From contig JANYCU010000037.1 of assembly GCA_025360125.1 (NCBI GenBank), positions 101,056 to 165,055 on the forward strand: 64,000 nucleotides of DNA. Reading direction: 5' to 3'. The notes under the pieces were generated by a model. The model was not told the origin of the DNA. It ran no database searches and worked only from the letters and a program-made list of their open reading frames with translations. This DNA is from Armatimonadota bacterium. GTDB lineage: Bacteria > Armatimonadota > Fimbriimonadia > Fimbriimonadales > Fimbriimonadaceae. Below, piece by piece: positions 54,838 through 63,859 of this stretch. The position numbers and the translations under genes are program-made. Positions within the stretch are counted from its first letter, which is position 1, and each line of letters starts with the position of its first letter.

Positions 54838-55857
54838 ATGTTAAATATCCTAATTATTGGCTCGCTACTCAACTCATCGCGGTCGAATGATATCCTCTCT
54901 GACCTAGCCCCGTTAGGAGCCAGGACCTCGCGGGAAATCAAATTTCATCTGGATTCCGGCATTCTTCTTGGAAACAAGATTTCTCAAGATGGAACCACGA
55001 TGTTCCAAACGAATGTCCTTCGCCCCCCACTAATTAGTCTAATTGACGGCAAGTTGATGTGGGAGGAGAGGATGCGGATTGGCATAACTTCCAATTACAA
55101 GAGCTGGATTGTTGGCACCATGAGCCAATGGGGTCATATGCCACATGGCCCGGAATTGCGTGATGCAGAGTTAGCCGACATGGCGTCGCGCGACCATTGG
55201 CTGGGTCTCGGAAGTTTTAGGAAGAGCAAGAGCTATGGTCGTCATGAAGTTATTGTTGCGGATATCGACACAAAATCAAGGAAACTTCCGCCAAATCGCC
55301 AGGTCGTTTTCTCAAGAGATGATGCGCTCTCGAATGCGGCGGTTTCGGGATTTTACGGTCACTTTTTGCCGAATGGTCTCATTCAGTATCACGTGTTTTC
55401 CAAATCTCCTTCACTGGGAACTTCTTTAGACACATGGACTATTAGTAAGGCTGCTAACAGTGCAATACGAAAATCGACCAAGCTTGCAATAAAGTGGACA
55501 GAAAATAGCTACGCTACTGACTACGATCCTGTTCATGGGCGGGTGATCGTCAAGATCGAGAAACCACGTCGCTACCTCGAATATAACGTTCAGGCTCGCA
55601 CGACCTCAGACATACCCAACGTTCCAAAGAATGTTGGTCCACATTATTGGCGTGGAATGATGCTTCAGGCTTCGGGAATTGGCTCGTCATCACCGGGCTA
55701 TGGTCTTGACATTTTTTCACAAGACCGCAAAACGGTCAAACATCTTGGTCCCTATTCGTGGATTGCCCATAGTTCAAATGATCGGTTCGTGCTATTTAGG
55801 AAGGAAACGGACGAGTCCTATTGGCTTGTTGATTTTGGTATGGTGCCAGGTCGATAA
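54838..55857 (+). CDS. Hypothetical protein, possible beta-propeller
   Basis: The 339-residue product has a short hydrophobic start (MLNILIIGSLL) and many short beta-type blocks (GHFLPNGLIQYHVF; KWTENSYATDYDPVHGRVIVKIEKPRRYLEYNV; GLDIFSQDRKTVKHLGPYSWIAHSSNDRFVLFRK). The repeated pattern of a strand ended by a Gly/Asp turn resembles a beta-propeller, but the repeat is not clear enough to name a family. It is followed at 47 bp by the paired membrane proteins, in the same direction. Confidence 0.5.
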   Translation: MLNILIIGSLLNSSRSNDILSDLAPLGARTSREIKFHLDSGILLGNKISQDGTTMFQTNVLRPPLISLIDGKLMWEERMRIGITSNYKSWIVGTMSQWGHMPHGPELRDAELADMASRDHWLGLGSFRKSKSYGRHEVIVADIDTKSRKLPPNRQVVFSRDDALSNAAVSGFYGHFLPNGLIQYHVFSKSPSLGTSLDTWTISKAANSAIRKSTKLAIKWTENSYATDYDPVHGRVIVKIEKPRRYLEYNVQARTTSDIPNVPKNVGPHYWRGMMLQASGIGSSSPGYGLDIFSQDRKTVKHLGPYSWIAHSSNDRFVLFRKETDESYWLVDFGMVPGR

Positions 55858-55903
55858 CGCCCGACCAGAAACCTGATCGCCCCAGAGTCCGTATCTATTT
55901 CTG

Positions 55904-56479
55904 ATGTTATATCCGAAGGACCCAAAGGTCCGCGTTGAGCGTCACGAAAAGACTTTAAAGATTGAATGGAATTGGGGCGGAAATGGTGGCTATGTGATAG
56001 TGGTCATCGCGCTAGCATTGTTGCCTCTGTTTTGGTGGTTAGCTTCACAGCCTTCCATGAGTGAGGACGTGCGTCCGCTTCGAGAAACGATCGCTTCCTT
56101 TTTGGGTTTCAGTGGCTTGATTTGCCTTCCAATGATCATAGCGGGCCTAACATCGGTCTTAAATCGAACAATGATCCATGCAGACCACGAACGATTTATC
56201 GTCCGAGTTGGGCCATTCCCATGGGTGCGTCCTAAGATCGTAGCAGCAAAAGGAATTCAGCAGTTTTTCTCCTCTACTGCCGCATCGAACTCGGGTGGCT
56301 TTACCGGACTCTATCTTATCGACGGCGAATCGCATTACATTCGGCTGAGTTCGATTTTTCCCAGCGGATTCGCAGTGCATCAGATTTGCCACGAGCTTCA
56401 GGATTGGTACGGCTTGGAAGACCTGCCCATCTTTGGCCAAAATACGTTGCCACACCAGCCTGGGCCCCGATCGAAATAA
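55904..56479 (+). CDS. Two-TM membrane protein, paralogue 1
   Basis: The 191-residue product starts MLYPKDPKVRVERHEKTLKIEW, has two TM helices (about 28-45 and 62-87), and an extramembrane PH-like beta domain (HADHERFIVRVGPFPWVRPKIVAAKGIQQFFSSTA) closing with CHELQDWYGLEDLPIFGQNTLPHQPGPR. The latter shared end is repeated in the next gene. Its stop overlaps the next ATG by one base (TAATG). Family not recognised. Confidence 0.75.
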   Translation: MLYPKDPKVRVERHEKTLKIEWNWGGNGGYVIVVIALALLPLFWWLASQPSMSEDVRPLRETIASFLGFSGLICLPMIIAGLTSVLNRTMIHADHERFIVRVGPFPWVRPKIVAAKGIQQFFSSTAASNSGGFTGLYLIDGESHYIRLSSIFPSGFAVHQICHELQDWYGLEDLPIFGQNTLPHQPGPRSK

Positions 56480-57060
56480 TGCTTTATCCCAAGGATTCAG
56501 GCGTCAAGGTCGAAAGGCACGAAGGTTCCATGAAGATAGAGTGGAGATGGAAATGCGAGGACAAAGCTTCCATGACGGTGGTCGCAACGATGATTTCAGT
56601 GACGGCTATCATGGTCGCTGTTCTTCCCGAGAAACCAGGCCAAGAGATGTCGCATGGCAGCCGATTGTCTTTCTATATTTTAGTGTGTTTGGCCTTGCCT
56701 TCAATGTACTCATATGTTCTGTCCTGCTATCTGAATAGGACAAAGGTCCACTGTGAACAGGAGCGAATAACTGTTCAGGCATGGCCATTTCCATGGTTCA
56801 AAACCTTTGAAGTTCCAACTAAAGGACTCAAGCAATTCTTCGTCACACAGTCGCGAAGCAATAGTCGGAAGCATTGGACTCTCTACTTTCTTGATGCCGA
56901 CTCAAATTATCGCGAACTAGGAAAATACTTCACTTCAGAAATCGCCGCGTTTCAGATGTGCCACGAGCTTCAAGACTTTTATGGCCTCGAGGACCTTCCG
57001 GTCTATGGCCAAAATACGTTGCCGCATCAACCTGGTCCGCGGGGTCAGCAAAAGAAATAG
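56479..57060 (+). CDS. Two-TM membrane protein, paralogue 2
   Basis: The 193-residue product begins MLYPKDSGVKVERHEGSMKIEW and ends CHELQDFYGLEDLPVYGQNTLPHQPGPR, so both ends match the preceding gene, while the TM segments differ. The start at 56479 is chosen by the TAATG overlap and the shared N-terminus; the longer frame from 56386 lies inside the first gene. It resembles an inner-membrane PH-like protein and may form a hetero-oligomer with its neighbour. Function unknown. Confidence 0.75.
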   Translation: MLYPKDSGVKVERHEGSMKIEWRWKCEDKASMTVVATMISVTAIMVAVLPEKPGQEMSHGSRLSFYILVCLALPSMYSYVLSCYLNRTKVHCEQERITVQAWPFPWFKTFEVPTKGLKQFFVTQSRSNSRKHWTLYFLDADSNYRELGKYFTSEIAAFQMCHELQDFYGLEDLPVYGQNTLPHQPGPRGQQKK

Positions 57061-57085
57061 CGGTTACTCAGTCAAATTGATGACA

Positions 57086-57145
57086 GCAAAGCAGGCTTTG
57101 CAGGCCAAAGCGAGAACAGGTTCTCGCACTCCCAAAGAAGCCTAC
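57086..57145 (+). repeat. Hairpin repeat family 2, copy 2
   Basis: GCAAAGC-ag-GCTTTGC (57086-57101), the conserved AGGCCAAAG (57102-57110), then CGAGAAC-ag-GTTCTCG (57111-57126) and CACTCCCAAAGA. Conserved blocks match the reverse complement of 13444-13513, while both stems have different bases that still pair. Confidence 0.7.
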
Positions 57146-57190
57146 ATGCGCTCGCGCTTGCCCAGATAAACGGTAAACTAACGTCTCCCC

Positions 57191-58282
57191 ATGCTAAGAG
57201 CCGGTAATGTTGGTCTGCCAAACGTAGGTAAATCTACGCTATTTAACGCTGTTGTCGCGAATGCGCAAGCACAAGCAGCTAACTTCCCCTTCTGCACAAT
57301 CGAGCCGAATGTCGGTATGGTTACCGTGCCCGATGAACGCCTTGACGTACTCGCGAAAATCAGCGGATCCGAGGCGATTCTGCCTGCTCGAGTCGAGTTT
57401 GTAGACATCGCAGGCCTGGTAAAGGGCGCCAGTACTGGCGAAGGTCTCGGCAATCAATTTCTCGCCAATATCCGCGAAGTTGACGCCATCGTCCACGTCG
57501 TCCGCTGCTTCGAGAACGACGACATCATCCACGTCGCTGGCTCGGTTGACCCGATGCGAGACATCGAAATCATCAATATCGAGCTGACCCTGGCCGATAT
57601 GGCTCAGGCTGAAAAGCGACTTGAGCGCGTTCGAAAAGACGTGAAATTTAAGAAAGAAGCGCAAGTGGAAGTTGACGCCCTTGAGAAAATCGTTCCCGTT
57701 CTTCAGGCGGGCGGAGCCGCCCGATCGGTGAAGCTCACCGAAGACGAAGCCCTATCTATTAAAGCACTTGGTTTGATGACCGCAAAGCCCGTTATCTACG
57801 CGGCAAACGTGAGCGAAAATGACCTTTCAACCGGGAACAAATGGGTTCAACAAATCCGAGATTTCGCTAAAAAGGAAGGCTCAGAAGTAGTGGTCATATC
57901 CGCCCAGGTAGAAGCCGAACTGGCCGAACTTCCCGAAGAAGATCGACAAGAGTTTCTTGAGTCGCTCGGGGCCAAAGAGGGTGGACTGAAGTCACTCATC
58001 CGCGCCACTTACGATCTGCTTGGCCTCCAAACTTACTTCACCACCGGACCCAAAGAGACCAGAGCTTGGACCATTCACAAGGGCATGACCGCCCCGCAAG
58101 CGGCTGGAGTCATCCACAGCGACTTCGAAAAAGGCTTTATCCGGGCTCAAACGGTTGCCTATAAGGACTTGGTCGAATACGGTTCCGAGAAAGCCGCGAA
58201 AGAGAAAGGATTGGTCAGAAGCGAGGGGAAGGAATACGTGGTCCAAGAGGGCGACGTAATGCTGTTCCTTTTTAACGTTTAA
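57191..58282 (+). CDS. ychF: YchF-type ATPase (Obg family)
   Basis: The 363-residue product starts [21 protein letters not shown] with the YchF P-loop, then [57 protein letters not shown], a coiled-coil arm (about 125-175) and a C-terminal TGS domain ([44 protein letters not shown]). This is the complete, highly conserved layout. YchF binds ATP, associates with ribosomes and responds to oxidative stress. It is monocistronic. Confidence 0.97.
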   Translation: MLRAGNVGLPNVGKSTLFNAVVANAQAQAANFPFCTIEPNVGMVTVPDERLDVLAKISGSEAILPARVEFVDIAGLVKGASTGEGLGNQFLANIREVDAIVHVVRCFENDDIIHVAGSVDPMRDIEIINIELTLADMAQAEKRLERVRKDVKFKKEAQVEVDALEKIVPVLQAGGAARSVKLTEDEALSIKALGLMTAKPVIYAANVSENDLSTGNKWVQQIRDFAKKEGSEVVVISAQVEAELAELPEEDRQEFLESLGAKEGGLKSLIRATYDLLGLQTYFTTGPKETRAWTIHKGMTAPQAAGVIHSDFEKGFIRAQTVAYKDLVEYGSEKAAKEKGLVRSEGKEYVVQEGDVMLFLFNV

Positions 58283-58313
58283 ATTAGTCTGTCTTAGGTT
58301 TGAAGGCTGTAAT

Positions 58314-58393
58314 CAGCCCTTCCGTCTCCAATTTCATTCATTTTCGATGACTTCGGAATGAAAACGGAGCCACCTTCCCATTCATGGGAAGGA
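58314..58393 (+). repeat. Hairpin repeat family 1, copy D
   Basis: CAGCCCTTCCGT, then stems CTCC (58326-58329) with GGAG (58366-58369) and TTTCATTC (58332-58339) with GAATGAAA (58356-58363), then CCA and the terminal hairpin CCTTCCCAT-TC-ATGGGAAGG. It lies 42 kb from the other copies, after ychF. The inner stem differs from A, B and C but pairs, evidence for compensatory change. Confidence 0.85.
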
Positions 58394-58461
58394 ACTAGGC
58401 TCGGAAATGCCAAGCGTCTGACTCTGAAGTCGGAGAGATCTAAACTATGAGCGAACTTAGC

Positions 58462-59115
58462 TCATCTTCTCAACCGCTTCTCTTCGTCGAAGTCGTATAC
58501 GTAAATGGGTTCCAATGTTTCGGTGGAATTCATCTTCACAAGCTCGTCGATGAGTCCCGTTTCAAGGTCGTAGACCCATCCATGGAGGATCGGAAAGCCG
58601 GTCTCGGCCCAGCTCTTCTGAATAATGGTCGTTTCGGCCAAATTGGTAACTTGCTCAAGCGTATTCACTTCTACCATCCTCCGAAACTTTTGCTCCTCGT
58701 CGGTAATCGCATCGAGTTCGGTGCGGTGCATGCGGTAAACGTCCTTGATATGTCGAAGCCACTTGTTGATTAATCCCAAGTTCTGATTCGTCAGGGCGTT
58801 CATGACGCCTCCACAGCCGTAGTGACCGCAGACGATGACGTGCTGGACCTTTAAGACTTCTACTGCGTATTGGAGAACACTGAGCATGTTGAAGTCGGTA
58901 TGGATGACCTGATTCGCAATATTGCGATGAACAAATAGTTGCCCGGGCTTCGCACCCGTGATCGCTTCCGCCGGAACTCGGCTATCGGCGCATCCGATCC
59001 AAAGATACTCGGGAGTTTGCCCACCCGAGAACTGGTCGAAATATTCGGGGTCAGTTCTGAGGGTCTCGTTAACCCACTTCTTGTTTGCCTCAAGAAGCTT
59101 TTCATATCCGTCCAT
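58462..59115 (-). CDS. can: Beta-class carbonic anhydrase
   Basis: The 217-residue product shows the zinc ligands of the beta class: [14 protein letters not shown] with Cys and Asp, and [14 protein letters not shown] with His and Cys, plus [10 protein letters not shown]. It interconverts CO2 and bicarbonate. The ATG at 59115 is chosen because GAGGAG (59125-59130) sits 9 nt before it; the ATG at 59121 is too close and the one at 59136 is upstream of the site. It is divergent from the P5C dehydrogenase gene with a palindrome between. Confidence 0.93.
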   Translation of the reverse strand: MDGYEKLLEANKKWVNETLRTDPEYFDQFSGGQTPEYLWIGCADSRVPAEAITGAKPGQLFVHRNIANQVIHTDFNMLSVLQYAVEVLKVQHVIVCGHYGCGGVMNALTNQNLGLINKWLRHIKDVYRMHRTELDAITDEEQKFRRMVEVNTLEQVTNLAETTIIQKSWAETGFPILHGWVYDLETGLIDELVKMNSTETLEPIYVYDFDEEKRLRR

Positions 59116-59165
59116 GTCCATTTGCTCCTCGTGCATCTAAGAAAATTATGACGGGTTCTTGATGA

Positions 59166-59180
59166 GGAAATGTGATTTCC
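59166..59180. promoter_or_regulatory. 15-bp palindrome in the can/pruA gap
   Basis: GGAAAT-GTG-ATTTCC is a perfect inverted repeat between the two divergent starts. It could bind a regulator of either gene. It has no match to an operator I can name. Confidence 0.45.
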
Positions 59181-59201
59181 TTCGACCGGTACACTAGTCA
59201 T

Positions 59202-60836
59202 ATGAACTTTGGGACATTTAGCTACGCGATGCCAATTAACGAACCGATCCTTTCTTACGCTCCTGGATCGAAAGAAAAACAGACCCTGAAGGCGGTTTTG
59301 GCTGAGCTGAAAAGTCAAGTTGCGGATGTTCCCATGACGATTAACGGCCAAGATGTTCGTACCGGGAAATTGGTCGAGATGCGCCCACCACACGAACGGG
59401 CACACCTTCTTGGACATTTCCATGCCGGAGACGCTTCCCACGTTCAACAAGCCATCGACGCTGCACTAGCGGCCCGAGAGGCGTGGTCCAATACATCGTG
59501 GGAAGGTCGAGCCGCAGTTTTTCTGAAGGCCGCTGAGCTTATTGCAACCAAGTATCGACCGTACATGAACGGGACAACGATGCTCGGTCAAAGTAAGAAT
59601 GCCTACCAAGCTGAGATTGACAGTGCCTGTGAAATCATCGACTTTCTTCGGTTCAATGTCCACTTCCTTGACGAGATTTATCGTCAACAGCCGATCAGTG
59701 GTCCGGGAATGCATAACCGACTCGAATATCGACCTCTCGAAGGTTTCGTTCTCGCAGTCACTCCGTTTAACTTCACAGCTATTGGTGGAAACCTTCCCAC
59801 CAGCGCGGCGATGTGCGGAAACGTTGTGGTTTGGAAGCCAGCGAACACCCAGGTCTACAGCGCACAGATGTTCATGAAGGTTCTGAAGGAAGCTGGCTTG
59901 CCAGACGGTGTCATCAACTTAGTCTTTGTTGACGGCCCAACGATTGGCGAAATTTGCTTTAATCATCGAGACTTTGCGGGCGTCCACTTTACGGGCTCGA
60001 CTGGAGTCTTTAATCGAATGTGGCAGCAGATCGGGGCGGCGCTTGCTGCAAATAAGTACAAGTCTTATCCGCGAATCGTGGGTGAAACGGGCGGTAAGGA
60101 TTTCGTTGTCGCTCATCCATCGGCTGATGCTGACGTGGTTGCGACTGCGCTTTTGCGGGGAGCATTTGAGTATCAAGGTCAGAAGTGCTCGGCTGCGTCG
60201 CGATGTTATATCCCGTCCAACATTGCCGCCGACGTTCGAAAGCTTGTGGTGGAAGGGATGAAGTCATTCAAGATGGGAACGGTCGAAGATTTCACGAATT
60301 TCGTTAACGCGGTTATCGATGAGAAAAGCTTTGACAACATCGCCAAATATCTCGACCAGGCGAAGGCCGATGGTCAAACGATTTTAGCGGGCGGAAACTA
60401 CGATAAGTCGAAGGGCTTTTTCATTGAACCAACGGTCATCGAGGTTAATGATCCGAAGTACACCACCATGTGCGAAGAAATCTTTGGCCCGGTTTTAACC
60501 ATGTACGTATACGACGAATCCAAATGGGATGAGATGCTCAAACTGGTTGACGAGACCTCGCCGTACGCGCTTACCGGAGCGATCATTTCGAATGATCGTG
60601 CTTCGATAGAGCAAGCGACGAAGGCTCTTCGCAACTGCGCTGGCAACTTTTACATCAACGACAAACCAACGGGGGCCGTGGTTGGTCAGCAGCCGTTTGG
60701 CGGAGCGCGAGCAAGCGGAACGAACGATAAGGCTGGTTCACCGTTGAACTTGTATCGATGGCTTTCTGCCCGAACGATCAAGGAAACCTTAGTCCCGCCA
60801 ACCGACTATCGATATCCGTTCATGCAGGAAAGCTAG
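59202..60836 (+). CDS. pruA: Delta-1-pyrroline-5-carboxylate dehydrogenase
   Basis: The 544-residue product from the ATG at 59202 matches L-glutamate gamma-semialdehyde dehydrogenases: NEPILSYAPGSKEKQTLKAVLAEL, FLRFNVHFLDEIYRQQPISGPGMHNRLEYRPLEGFVLAVTPFNFTAIGGNLP, the glutamate in IVGETGGKDFVV and the catalytic cysteine in YQGQKCSAASRCYIP, and the C-terminal NDKPTGAVVGQQPFGGARASGTNDKAG. It oxidises P5C to glutamate in proline catabolism. No proline dehydrogenase gene is adjacent. Confidence 0.95.
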   Translation: MNFGTFSYAMPINEPILSYAPGSKEKQTLKAVLAELKSQVADVPMTINGQDVRTGKLVEMRPPHERAHLLGHFHAGDASHVQQAIDAALAAREAWSNTSWEGRAAVFLKAAELIATKYRPYMNGTTMLGQSKNAYQAEIDSACEIIDFLRFNVHFLDEIYRQQPISGPGMHNRLEYRPLEGFVLAVTPFNFTAIGGNLPTSAAMCGNVVVWKPANTQVYSAQMFMKVLKEAGLPDGVINLVFVDGPTIGEICFNHRDFAGVHFTGSTGVFNRMWQQIGAALAANKYKSYPRIVGETGGKDFVVAHPSADADVVATALLRGAFEYQGQKCSAASRCYIPSNIAADVRKLVVEGMKSFKMGTVEDFTNFVNAVIDEKSFDNIAKYLDQAKADGQTILAGGNYDKSKGFFIEPTVIEVNDPKYTTMCEEIFGPVLTMYVYDESKWDEMLKLVDETSPYALTGAIISNDRASIEQATKALRNCAGNFYINDKPTGAVVGQQPFGGARASGTNDKAGSPLNLYRWLSARTIKETLVPPTDYRYPFMQES

Positions 60837-60883
60837 AAGTTAATGGGGGTAGGCATCCTGCCCTCCAAAGTTATCAGGAAATC

Positions 60884-61348
60884 ATGATCCTTGCCGCCAT
60901 TGTCCTCGTCGCTGCACCCAAGTATCAAACTTGGTTCTTCGTTACGAGCGATTGCCCAATTGCCCAGCGGTTTACACCGGAAATCAAGCGGATCATGAAG
61001 GAGTATCAGTCAGTATCTGACTTCCAATACGTCTACGAAGATGAAGATGCGACTAGGTCGAAGATGAAAGCGCATCACGCTGAGTTCAAACTCAACTGTC
61101 CCCTTCTTCTCGACTCAAAGCATGCCAAAGCGAAGAAGTTTAAGATCAAAGGCGTCCCGACAGTCGTGGTCATGGCGACCGAAGACATGGTGTTCTATCA
61201 AGGGCGAATCGACGACTCATATGGCAAGGACTTTAAGTGGCACCCAGCAAAGCATGCGGATTTACGAAATGCCCTGAATGCTCTTAAAAACGGCAAACCA
61301 GTCCCAGTCAAGAGCACAACCGTCATCGGCTGCGCTCTGGGCAGCTAA
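60884..61348 (+). CDS. Redoxin/thioredoxin-fold protein with a single N-terminal cysteine
   Basis: The 154-residue product has a hydrophobic start and a thioredoxin-like fold: TWFFVTSDCPIAQRFTPEIKRIMKEYQSV, FKLNCPLLLDSKHAKAKKFKIKGVPTVVVMATEDMVFYQGRIDD. The usual CXXC is replaced by a single Cys (C24); another lies near residue 71 in the FKLNCPL stretch and a third at C150 in the terminal GCALGS. The last is common in the planctomycete-type redoxins, so a C24-C150 exchange is plausible. Short of the usual lengths, it appears complete. Its stop abuts the next convergent stop. Confidence 0.75.
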   Translation: MILAAIVLVAAPKYQTWFFVTSDCPIAQRFTPEIKRIMKEYQSVSDFQYVYEDEDATRSKMKAHHAEFKLNCPLLLDSKHAKAKKFKIKGVPTVVVMATEDMVFYQGRIDDSYGKDFKWHPAKHADLRNALNALKNGKPVPVKSTTVIGCALGS

Positions 61349-61825
61349 CTATTCCTTTTCGACCGTCAAAAACAACTGATAGTCCGCATCAGAGTCTTTT
61401 CCGTTCATGAGTCGAGATTGAACCAATTTATTGATCCCTGGGAAGATTTTGACCGTAGTCGCGATTCGGGGAATATCACGATCTTGGGTTGAATCGGAGA
61501 TCGTTAAATCAACCAAATAGCTTCCGTCCTTTTGGCTTTCCGGATGCAACGTCACCCTTCTGTAGCTCGAACTCGTGCCGTCCGAATTATTGGTCATCGA
61601 TGTTTCGCCGTCAACGCCGACCACCGTTAGTGAGTATTTTTCCTCAAATGGTGATGTCTTACTTTTGACCGAAGTATTCCACTCAAGTTTGAACTTGACT
61701 TCTTTTACAGACCGCTGCTCAACTTTTGGAACCTCAGTTTTTGTTCCTTGTTGAGCTATGGCTGGGACCGTAAAGGAAGCGAGGAGCGACGTCAAACCTA
61801 CGAATGCAAAGATCCATGATTTCAT
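61349..61825 (-). CDS. Hypothetical secreted protein
   Basis: The 158-residue product has a signal peptide (WIFAFVGLTSLLASFTVPAIAQ) and a beta-rich mature part: a VKEVKFKLEWNTSVKSKTSPFEEKYSLTVVGVDGETSMTNNSDGTSSSYRRVTL region followed by YLVDLTISDSTQ and ATTVKIFPGINKLVQSR. The strands resemble a single beta-sandwich domain. Family not recognised. It lies directly after the glpX gene in the same direction with a 20-bp gap, so it may share its transcript. Confidence 0.65.
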   Translation of the reverse strand: MKSWIFAFVGLTSLLASFTVPAIAQQGTKTEVPKVEQRSVKEVKFKLEWNTSVKSKTSPFEEKYSLTVVGVDGETSMTNNSDGTSSSYRRVTLHPESQKDGSYLVDLTISDSTQDRDIPRIATTVKIFPGINKLVQSRLMNGKDSDADYQLFLTVEKE

Positions 61826-61845
61826 GAAGACATCTTATCAAGAAA

Positions 61846-62823
61846 TCAGTCTAAATCTTCCGCTCTTTTGAAATTTCTATGCATTGTTTGAATGCGACGG
61901 ATGGTTCCAGTTTTCGAGCGCATGAGGATTGACTCGGTAATCGCGCAGTCGCGAGTGTACCGAACGCCTTTGAGCATGTCGCCACTTGTGATTCCGGTCG
62001 CGCAAAATTGGACGTGCCCCGAAGCCAGATCGGTGGTCATCAAGACCCGGTCGACGTCGCCCGCAAACATTCCTTGTGCCCGTTCACGTTCGGCGTCGTT
62101 GGACCAGACAAAACGGGCCTGCATTTCACCGCCGTAGCAAAGGGCGGCGGCGGCGGAGATAACGCCCTCTGGCGCGCCTCCGATGCCCATCAGGGCATCA
62201 ACGCCTGATTCGACATCGAGGGCGGCAAGTGCGATACTAAGGTCCCCGTCCGAGATGAGGTGGACGCGAGCACCAGTATCGCGAATTTCCTTGATCATTT
62301 CGTGGTGACGAGGGCGATCGAGAATTCCGATCGTGATTTCGTCAATGCGCCGTCCAAGGCACTTACTCATGATCGTGACATTGATTCTCGGTGGCATGGT
62401 GATATCTAGTGCGCCCTTACATTCGGCTCCAACAACCAATTTATCCATGTAGCAGTCGGGAGCGTGAAGAAGATGACCCTCGCCCGTAACACAACCCGCT
62501 AATACGGCGATCGCGTTAGGCATTCCGTTTGCGCAGAGGTTCGTACCTTCAAGCGGGTCTACCGCGATTTCAACTTCTGGGCCATTGCCTGAGCCGACTC
62601 GCTCACCAATATAGAGCATGGGGGCTTCATCCATTTCGCCTTCGCCAATGACGATGCGACCATTGATGTCGAGTTCGTTTAGGGCACTGCGCATACCTTT
62701 GCATGCCGCGTCGTCGGCTTCGTTTTTGAGACCTTTACCTACCCAGCGAGCACTGAGCAGAGCGGCTCGTTCGGTAACTCGGAGAAAGTCGAGATGGGGG
62801 CTTTTGCTAATTACTTTGGACAC
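61846..62823 (-). CDS. glpX: Fructose-1,6-bisphosphatase, class II
   Basis: The 325-residue product contains the GlpX metal and phosphate motifs: VIGEGEMDEAPMLYIGERVGSG, VEIAVDPLEGTNLCANGMPNAIAVLA, DITMPPRINVTIMSK, ESGVDALMGIGGAPEGVISAAAALCYGGEMQARF and the C-terminal LMRSKTGTIRRIQTMH. It removes the 1-phosphate from fructose-1,6-bisphosphate in gluconeogenesis (sedoheptulose-bisphosphatase activity is possible). Length fits the family. Confidence 0.95.
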   Translation of the reverse strand: MSKVISKSPHLDFLRVTERAALLSARWVGKGLKNEADDAACKGMRSALNELDINGRIVIGEGEMDEAPMLYIGERVGSGNGPEVEIAVDPLEGTNLCANGMPNAIAVLAGCVTGEGHLLHAPDCYMDKLVVGAECKGALDITMPPRINVTIMSKCLGRRIDEITIGILDRPRHHEMIKEIRDTGARVHLISDGDLSIALAALDVESGVDALMGIGGAPEGVISAAAALCYGGEMQARFVWSNDAERERAQGMFAGDVDRVLMTTDLASGHVQFCATGITSGDMLKGVRYTRDCAITESILMRSKTGTIRRIQTMHRNFKRAEDLD

Positions 62824-62906
62824 GGCGTTGTGATCCTGGCAACCCGCCGATCTTGGTCGGGTTGCGCGGTATTTCTACTCATATTGTAGCTTTTTATGAG
62901 CAAAGA

Positions 62907-63776
62907 CTATGCCGAAGAAAGGACGGAAGCCCCGGTGATGATGCCGAGTTTTTCTCCAGCTTCGGAGCCGTTGAAGTTTTCGTCTTCGAGTTCGATGCTT
63001 ACAGCACCCTCATAGCCAGCCTTGGTCAGGATCGAAAAGACTTCGGTCCATGGAGTTTGACCGTGGCCGGGAATTGTGTATCGCCACACCGAGTTACCGA
63101 AGTCGTGACCCTTGTCGAAGGTTGCTGGTTGCTCGCTTCCGTAGGTGTACATGGCTTCTTGGTCAACGAAACAGTCTTTGCCGTGGACGTGGTAGACCCG
63201 GTCGGCAACTTGACGGAGGAATTGGATTGGGTCGATGCCCATTCGGATCAGGTGCGAAGGGTCGTAGTTGACGCCAATGGCCTTCGATGTTCCATTTAAG
63301 CACGCGAGATAGCCTTCAGGAGTGCAGCAGAGGGCTCCAGCGCCGGGCCAGCCTTCGATGACGAGTTTGCCATTGTGGCTTTCGAGAATTTTGCTCAGTT
63401 TGCCGAGGGAGTCCATCATCAAAGCAAAGTTCTCGATTTTCTTCTTCGCTGGATCTTTTGGCAACATGACGGTGAAGTAGTTCGTGACCCCGAACTCGGC
63501 GCACTTCGCAATAAATACCTTGTTGGCTTCAAGCGAAGCTTGTTGATGAGCGGGATCATCGGAGATGAGGCCCTGCCAGTCTTGAAGATCGACCGACCCG
63601 ACGCGAATCCCGTTTGCCTTCATGATCGGCAATTGGTCGAGACAGTTGCCGCCGAGATCAATCACACTCAGGTTTTGGGCTTTGGTCCAGGCGACCATCG
63701 CATCAATATCCTTGAACCATTCGGTCCAACCTTGTCGAAAACCAATCGGGAATCCGCCCGTGCGCGTGACTAACAT
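62907..63776 (-). CDS. Sugar phosphate isomerase/epimerase, xylose-isomerase-like TIM barrel
   Basis: The 289-residue product has the AP-endonuclease-2/xylose-isomerase-like barrel: WTKAQNLSVIDLGGNC, GIRVGSVDLQDWQG, LVIEGWPGAGALCCTPEGYLACL with the metal-binding Glu, GVNYDPSHLIRMGIDPI with Asp and His, RVYHVHGKDCFVD, and VSIELEDENFNGSEAGEKLG with the last Glu. It probably isomerises or epimerises a sugar or inositol derivative. No catabolic operon is evident, so the substrate is open. Confidence 0.85.
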   Translation of the reverse strand: MLVTRTGGFPIGFRQGWTEWFKDIDAMVAWTKAQNLSVIDLGGNCLDQLPIMKANGIRVGSVDLQDWQGLISDDPAHQQASLEANKVFIAKCAEFGVTNYFTVMLPKDPAKKKIENFALMMDSLGKLSKILESHNGKLVIEGWPGAGALCCTPEGYLACLNGTSKAIGVNYDPSHLIRMGIDPIQFLRQVADRVYHVHGKDCFVDQEAMYTYGSEQPATFDKGHDFGNSVWRYTIPGHGQTPWTEVFSILTKAGYEGAVSIELEDENFNGSEAGEKLGIITGASVLSSA

Positions 63777-63801
63777 CCCCAGAACTTTACCACCAAATTC
63801 C

Positions 63802-63837
63802 CCCTTCCCCTTTTCGGGCTTTGCAGAGGGGGAAGGG
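63802..63837. repeat. GC-rich REP-like hairpin
   Basis: CCCTTCCCC (63802-63810) pairs with GGGGAAGGG (63829-63837) around an 18-nt loop, followed by GGGGATGGGGG. It lies 25 bp after the sugar isomerase start, in the gap before the insertion sequence. It resembles common C/G-rich intergenic repeats. Confidence 0.5.
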
Positions 63838-63859
63838 CCGGGGATGGGGGTTAGATTCT

